Source of the DNA: an uncultured Muribaculaceae bacterium
GTDB lineage: Bacteria; Bacteroidota; Bacteroidia; Bacteroidales; Muribaculaceae
Assembly (NCBI GenBank): GCA_947525975.1
Contig: CANNVE010000009.1
Location: 43,546-107,545 of the forward strand
Length of the DNA stretch: 64,000 nucleotides
Reading direction: 5' to 3'
Each line of letters starts with the position of its first letter. Position 1 is the first letter of the stretch. A program made the translations under genes and the position numbers. The notes below the pieces were generated by a model. The model was not told where the DNA came from. It made no database searches and worked only from the letters and a program-made list of their open reading frames with translations. Of this stretch, positions 59,709-64,000 are shown one piece after another.

Positions 59709-61061
59709 ATGGCAACAATCAAAAGAGCCTTATCGGCGAAAGTAAACGCTTCCGGACGTGCTGAGATTCTTCTCCGCGTATCCGTTTCGCATAGCGTTTC
59801 CCACCGTATCAAGAGTGGGCTGTATATCTCTGCCGACCGCTTCAAAGATGGCAAATTCGCAAATCCGCGTGACCCGGAAGGGAAGCGTGAAGTGCGCGAG
59901 GTGCAGGATAAGTTGGAAAGCATTGAGAAGTTCCTCATCCGCTTGTGTGAGGATAATCCGGTTGAAAAAGTGACGAAAGATTTCGTTCTAGCACAGCTGG
60001 AGTCATTCCTCAATCCACCGAAAGAGGAAACTGTAGTAGTGCCAGAGGTGTCGTTCTTTGATATATTCGAGGATTATATCGCCAAGAAAAATATTTCGGA
60101 GTGGCGTATCAAGCATCTTCGTGTCTTGAAACGTGCACTAATGCGCTACGAACTATATGTGCAAGCCAACGGCAACAGAAAATATAAGATGAAACTTGAT
60201 GAGTTTACGGTTGATGATGTCAATAAGTTTGAGAAATTTCTGCGCTCGGAGCATCTTATCTACATGAAATATCCGAAAATTTATGATGCTATTCCGGCTG
60301 ACACTCATTCCCAGCGAAAGAAACCTAAGCCACATCCAAAGGGCGACAACACTATTATCGGCCTTTTCGGACTAATGAGGGCGTTCTATCGCTGGTGTCG
60401 TGAGCAGGATATGACCACAAATGATCCGTTTGCTAAATACAACGGCAAGACTACTGAGCGATACGGCACACCATATTACATTACCATCGAGGAACGCGAT
60501 AAGATTGCTGATTTCGATTTATCGGCGAATCCATCACTGGAGGCACAACGGGATATTTTTATTTTTCAGTGCCTTATCGGATGTCGAGTGTCTGACTTGT
60601 TATCGATGACACACGACAGCATCATAAACGGTGCAATCGAATATATGCCGCAGAAAACAGCAGGAGAAAGGCCGCAGGTGGTTCGCGTGCCACTGAATAC
60701 CCGAGCATTGGCACTCGTCGAAAAATACAAAGACCGCGAAGGTCTGAATGTGAAACTATTTCCGTTCATAAGTTCGCAGAAATACAATGTCGCCATCAAG
60801 AAAATATTCAAGACCTGCGGCGTAACGCGGATGGTGACGATACTTAATCCCACCACTGGAAAAGAGGAGAAACGGTCCATTGACGAAATCGCCAGCAGCC
60901 ACCTCGCCCGACGCACCTTCATCGGCAACCTCTACAAGAAAGTCAAAGACCCGAATCTTGTCGGCTCACTCAGCGGCCACACCGAAGGCAGCCGCGCCTT
61001 CGCACGCAACCGCGACATCGACGAAGACATGAAGAAGGAACTTGTCGGGTTGTTAGAATAA
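59709..61061 (+). CDS. Tyrosine-type recombinase/integrase, probably inactive
   Basis: The protein is 450 residues in Bacteroidales integrase layout: an N-terminal arm-binding domain (ATIKRALSAKVNASGRAEIL), a SAM-like core-binding domain, and a catalytic domain with the first Arg in CLIGCRVSDLLSM, the H-x-x-R box in SSHLARRTFIGNLY and the H of LSGHTEGSRAF. In relatives I recall, the following segment reads ARYRDID with the nucleophilic Tyr; here it is ARNRDID, so Tyr appears to be Asn. If correct, the element can no longer excise by itself. A different nearby tyrosine is not apparent. Confidence 0.85.
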   Translation: MATIKRALSAKVNASGRAEILLRVSVSHSVSHRIKSGLYISADRFKDGKFANPRDPEGKREVREVQDKLESIEKFLIRLCEDNPVEKVTKDFVLAQLESFLNPPKEETVVVPEVSFFDIFEDYIAKKNISEWRIKHLRVLKRALMRYELYVQANGNRKYKMKLDEFTVDDVNKFEKFLRSEHLIYMKYPKIYDAIPADTHSQRKKPKPHPKGDNTIIGLFGLMRAFYRWCREQDMTTNDPFAKYNGKTTERYGTPYYITIEERDKIADFDLSANPSLEAQRDIFIFQCLIGCRVSDLLSMTHDSIINGAIEYMPQKTAGERPQVVRVPLNTRALALVEKYKDREGLNVKLFPFISSQKYNVAIKKIFKTCGVTRMVTILNPTTGKEEKRSIDEIASSHLARRTFIGNLYKKVKDPNLVGSLSGHTEGSRAFARNRDIDEDMKKELVGLLE

Positions 61062-61104
61062 TTAATTTGCTGAGATAATACGCTGAAAATCGGAGAAAAA
61101 TTCG

Positions 61105-61112
61105 TAAATTTG
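61105..61112 (+). promoter_or_regulatory. -7 promoter element of AlbA_2 gene
   Basis: TAAATTTG, 12 bases before ATG 61124. It supports that start over the ORF-track TTG at 61115. Confidence 0.5.
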
Positions 61113-61123
61113 TATTGCTGAAT

Positions 61124-62578
61124 ATGACCAAGAATGAACTTGTAGCAAAGCTACGCGACATAGAATGGGAAGATTTTGAAGTAAAAGAAGCAAAATCAGA
61201 ACTGCCGAAGACTATTTGGGAAACTGTAAGCGCATTCTCAAATACCTCTGGTGGTTGGATTGTACTCGGTGTCAAACAATCCGGCAAGACTTTTGAGATA
61301 CAGGGAGTCGGAAATATCGAAAAACTTGAACAGGATTTTCTAACTACGCTCCGCTCTGAGAAGTTTAATCAAAGATTGGCGGTAACATCTAAATCATATA
61401 ATATAGATGGCAAACGACTATTGGCATTCTATGTGCCGGAAGTTGAGATGAAGCCTGTCTATTACAACAATCCGGCCAACACGTTCATTCGCATGGGAAG
61501 CGGCGACCAACGGGCTACAGAAGGAGAAATACGGGCAATGTTCCGTGACCAATCGTTTGGCAAGAAAACGGAGGAGACAATCCCTGAAAGTGGGATTGAA
61601 ATGCTCAACCTTAATACTCTACGCAGCTATCGTTACGCTTTAAGCCAGACAAGCAACCTCCTCGAATATCGGGATGTTGATGATGTTGAGTTTTGTGAAC
61701 ACGTAAACATCACCAACAAGGGATTGCTCACATATGCTGGATTGCTGATGTTTGGAAAGGCTCCTTATGTGTTGAGATATGTACCGACATTTTGCGTTGA
61801 TTACATCGAGATTCCCGCTCCGACTATTCAGGAGGCAGAGGTGCGATATACCTATCGCATCCCCGAGCAGGAAAACATCTGGGAGGCAGTGCAGATTATA
61901 CTTCGCCGCTTTCGGACATTGGTGGATGCCCCCATACATATCAAGGATGATGGCTTCGCAACCACTGACGAAAGCCAATATAACGTACTGCGCGAAGCAT
62001 TGGCAAACATGGTCATGCACTGCGACTACTTCGATTCAATGCGATCCTGTATCCGTGTGTATACAGACCACATCGAGTTTATGAATGGCGGTTGCTTCCC
62101 ACTCCCAGTGAAGGACATCATCGGAAAGGTTTATTCAAAGTTGCGCAACCCGACTCTTGCAAAATTGTTCCGTTATGTCGGCATTGCGGAAAATGCGGGA
62201 TATGGCATGAACAAACTTGCAAGTTGGGAAAAATTGACAGGAACCACCCCCTCAATAACGAGTGACCGCACTTACGCTACAGTTTCATTCTCGTTGAAAT
62301 CCGCCATACAACGCAGGAATGACAATGAGGGTAAAAATGAGGGTAAAAATGAGGGTAAAAATGAGGGTAAAAATGAGGGTAAAAAATTAACTCCTCGTCA
62401 GCGATCTATTTTTAAACTTATTGAGCAAAACCCCAATATAAGTATGGTTGAAATGGCCAATCAATTAGCCGTTTCCATCAGTACAATAGAAAGAGAAATA
62501 CCGAAAATGGCCAATGTCATCAGACATGTTGGCCCAAAGAATGGCGGTTATTGGGAAATACTAACCTTAACAAAATAA
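61124..62578 (+). CDS. AlbA_2/Schlafen-like ATP-binding protein with C-terminal HTH
   Basis: The protein is 484 residues. The N-terminal AlbA_2 domain has FEVKEAKSELPKTIWETVSA and FSNTSGGWIVLGV, with IRMGSGDQRATEGEI closing it. The middle carries an HATPase_c_4-like part (LREALANMVMHCDY, HIEFMNGGCFP, RNPTLAKLFRYVGIAENAGYGM). Five NEGK repeats link to a C-terminal winged HTH (ISMVEMANQLAVSISTIEREI). Such proteins are widespread regulators or defence components. It lies 53 bases after the integrase stop and 6 bases before a membrane-protein gene. Confidence 0.87.
   Translation: MTKNELVAKLRDIEWEDFEVKEAKSELPKTIWETVSAFSNTSGGWIVLGVKQSGKTFEIQGVGNIEKLEQDFLTTLRSEKFNQRLAVTSKSYNIDGKRLLAFYVPEVEMKPVYYNNPANTFIRMGSGDQRATEGEIRAMFRDQSFGKKTEETIPESGIEMLNLNTLRSYRYALSQTSNLLEYRDVDDVEFCEHVNITNKGLLTYAGLLMFGKAPYVLRYVPTFCVDYIEIPAPTIQEAEVRYTYRIPEQENIWEAVQIILRRFRTLVDAPIHIKDDGFATTDESQYNVLREALANMVMHCDYFDSMRSCIRVYTDHIEFMNGGCFPLPVKDIIGKVYSKLRNPTLAKLFRYVGIAENAGYGMNKLASWEKLTGTTPSITSDRTYATVSFSLKSAIQRRNDNEGKNEGKNEGKNEGKNEGKKLTPRQRSIFKLIEQNPNISMVEMANQLAVSISTIEREIPKMANVIRHVGPKNGGYWEILTLTK
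62324..62383 (+). repeat. Five perfect tandem copies of a 12-bp unit
   Basis: AATGAGGGTAAA is repeated five times without change inside the AlbA_2 gene, encoding (NEGK)5 as a hinge between ATPase-like and HTH domains. Copy changes keep frame. Confidence 0.95.
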
Positions 62579-62584
62579 TGAAAT

Positions 62585-63415
62585 ATGGAAACAATAATCA
62601 TTATAGCAATAATTAGCCTAACATTAATTGCATTAGCCTCTTGTTATCTAAATTATACTAGAATAAAGTATGGTCGAGAACATAATCCCATCTCATATAT
62701 ATTTTGGGGCAGCATTACTATATCTGTTGCTGTTCTCATCTATTCTCATTGTTATTGTGGTAATGAAAGAGTCTTGGACTTTTTTTCATTGGCTTCGGCC
62801 ATTATATCCATAATTTTAGCCATAATTACTATAGTATACTCTTTTTATACTAACAGCCGTTCTAATGGTCAGATAGAATTGTTGAATAATGCGGCAAGAG
62901 ATGTTCAAAAAGCCAGTATCTCATATTCCGAAAGTGCTGAAACGTTGGAAATTAATATTTCAAAAATAATAAACGCAATAAATAGAGTCGAGGCAAAAAC
63001 CGATAAAATACTAATTCAGTCATTATCCGAGAGTTCATCAAAGTCTAACGTCATAGACACAGAAGACAAACACGACAAATTTGATGTCAGAAACTATGTT
63101 AAGACCTTCATTGCCATTTCTTCCCCTCTTGGAATTCTTTCGATGTATGCGTGTGTATTGTCTCATGACAAATCAATACCATTTCTCCTGTCTTTAGTGT
63201 CTGACTCAGATGGGGTAATGTATTGTGCTGGTTTTTTAGTTGCAACTACAGGTACTGGAATTGTAAACTCATCTATTGACTTTAATACAGGTATGGTTAC
63301 CGTGAACGATTACGTTAACGTAGTTAAAGGCGATATCTTAGAGTGGTTGGAGAAGAATCCGCTTCAAAAGCCCCTTGATGAACTCAAAAATCGAATTGAT
63401 AATTATTTTAAATAA
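62585..63415 (+). CDS. Uncharacterised membrane protein with coiled coil
   Basis: The protein is 276 residues. There are three N-terminal hydrophobic helices (about 3-22, 36-54 and 64-86), then a coiled-coil-like segment (RDVQKASISYSESAETLEIN to about 145). A second hydrophobic region follows (TFIAISSPLGILSMYACVL, MYCAGFLVATTGTGIV), then a helical end. No enzyme motif. With the AlbA_2 gene 6 bases upstream, the two form an operon. Layout resembles membrane effectors or sensors in defence pairs, without proof. Confidence 0.68.
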   Translation: METIIIIAIISLTLIALASCYLNYTRIKYGREHNPISYIFWGSITISVAVLIYSHCYCGNERVLDFFSLASAIISIILAIITIVYSFYTNSRSNGQIELLNNAARDVQKASISYSESAETLEINISKIINAINRVEAKTDKILIQSLSESSSKSNVIDTEDKHDKFDVRNYVKTFIAISSPLGILSMYACVLSHDKSIPFLLSLVSDSDGVMYCAGFLVATTGTGIVNSSIDFNTGMVTVNDYVNVVKGDILEWLEKNPLQKPLDELKNRIDNYFK

Positions 63416-64000
63416 CGTTAGCATAACTACCCTAACCGATACGAAACCGCGTCACTTTGAGGCACTGCGAGGCAAGATAGTCCCATGTGCCATGAATATT
63501 TGGATGGCGGTATGACTCTGACTTAACTTTGCATCACAATAATCGACCGCAACAACGAAGTCGCGGTTATGTTCATCTGAGAAATTATTGTTGGGCAATG
63601 TTGGGTAACTTTGTGGAAAGCGTGGGAAATGCACGGAAAACCGAAATCTTTTCCTTTTGATGGCTTGTTTCTCTTCTGAAATCCGAATCATTGTAGGCGG
63701 AAATATGCGACATTTTCTATACTTTATGCGGCCAAGGGGTCTGAAAATTTGGAAATCGAAGACCGCATGTTGTATATTTGTCGGGCATTACGGCTGATGA
63801 AGTCCTCTTTGCGTTCAAGATATTGTTTGCAGGAACGGCAAAAGCACGGCTTCTGAAGATTGTAATGCGACGCTTGTCGGACCACCCCGGAAATTAAAAA
63901 GAATATTCAAGACATTCGTCAGACACCGTCGGACTTTTCTCAATGCTCAACCTCTTATGGTTGAGTAAATACACGAGATAAATCACTGAAATATAGCAAT
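63416..64000. other. Terminal region without a supported gene
   Basis: No frame here looks coding; the 79-codon minus ORF overlaps promoter-like elements. Three -7-like sequences lie on the plus strand: TAACTTTG at 63524, TAACTTTG at 63606 and TATATTTG at 63773. They could serve a gene or small RNA beyond or within the window. I see no repeat, tRNA or terminator that I can name. Confidence 0.4.

Noticed and set aside
53610-63560. Similarity of TCGACTGCAACCACGAAGT (53613) and TCGACCGCAACAACGAAGT (63542)
   Set aside because: Short, without matching flanks or orientation logic; could be chance. Not used as att sites.
63452-63691. 79-codon minus-strand ORF
   Set aside because: Overlaps several plus-strand promoter-like elements, and has no domain or ribosome-binding context.
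1-64000. CRISPR arrays, rRNA genes, intact insertion sequences
   Set aside because: No regularly spaced repeats, rRNA-like sequence or transposase ORF was seen on either strand.

Overview
The window looks like a chromosome segment from a gut-type Bacteroidales bacterium. A Muribaculaceae-like genome is my best guess, but it cannot be proved from sequence alone. The evidence is the many Bacteroidetes-type promoter elements (TAnnTTTG), the lipoprotein, GLPGLI and TonB-type barrel families, a UpxY/NusG-headed glycan locus, Bacteroidales-type integrases, and GC-rich housekeeping genes alternating with AT-rich accessory blocks.

Layout. 1-4046: end of an MscS-type channel gene, a DUF4595-like lipoprotein, a K+/H+ antiporter and a secreted GH43 hydrolase. 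4047-7700: AT-rich insertion with a structured-looking non-coding stretch, an uncharacterised membrane-protein/TerB-like gene pair and two gene remnants. 7748-13498: two-component system divergent from a GLPGLI protein and an outer-membrane barrel protein. 13639-13992: a YjbR protein. 14005-40771: a large surface-polysaccharide locus. It opens with an unusual fusion of a degenerate tyrosine-recombinase domain to a NusG/UpxY-like antiterminator. An AT-rich block follows: glycosyltransferases, Wzx flippase, Wzy polymerase, acyl- and pyruvyl-transferases, and a phosphocholine cassette (LicD, LicC, NTase-LicA fusion, BCCT transporter). The locus ends in a GC-rich conserved tail (GT4, ATP-grasp, initiating phosphoglycosyl transferase, DegT aminotransferase).

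40799-46127: a Septu-like ATPase/HNH pair, a flavodoxin/ferredoxin protein, and an HxlR regulator divergent from an FMN reductase. 46161-59304: a defence-like accessory island with a DprA-like protein, a PD-(D/E)XK protein, many uncharacterised small genes, an exonuclease, a WYL regulator, two LRR-like proteins, two DUF6557-like paralogues and a metallophosphoesterase. Its most striking part is an FtsZ-like protein split into two genes (GTP-binding half 55057-55608, T7-loop half 55995-56399). A small membrane protein and a degenerate tRNA-like sequence lie between the halves. A palindromic GGTGTA...TACACC-type site recurs at three promoters in this island, one beside the WYL gene, so the island may be one regulon. 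59445-63415: a tRNA-Leu 3'-end-like sequence, a tyrosine integrase that seems to lack its nucleophilic tyrosine, and an AlbA_2/ATPase/HTH protein paired with a membrane protein. The last 585 bases hold no gene I can support.

How the parts work together (inference). The fusion protein probably controls elongation through the glycan operon. The glycan is built on undecaprenyl phosphate, decorated with acyl, pyruvyl and phosphocholine groups, flipped and polymerised. The right half is a layered defence/mobile region. The split FtsZ module and the dead-integrase/NusG fusion are the best candidates for undescribed biology.
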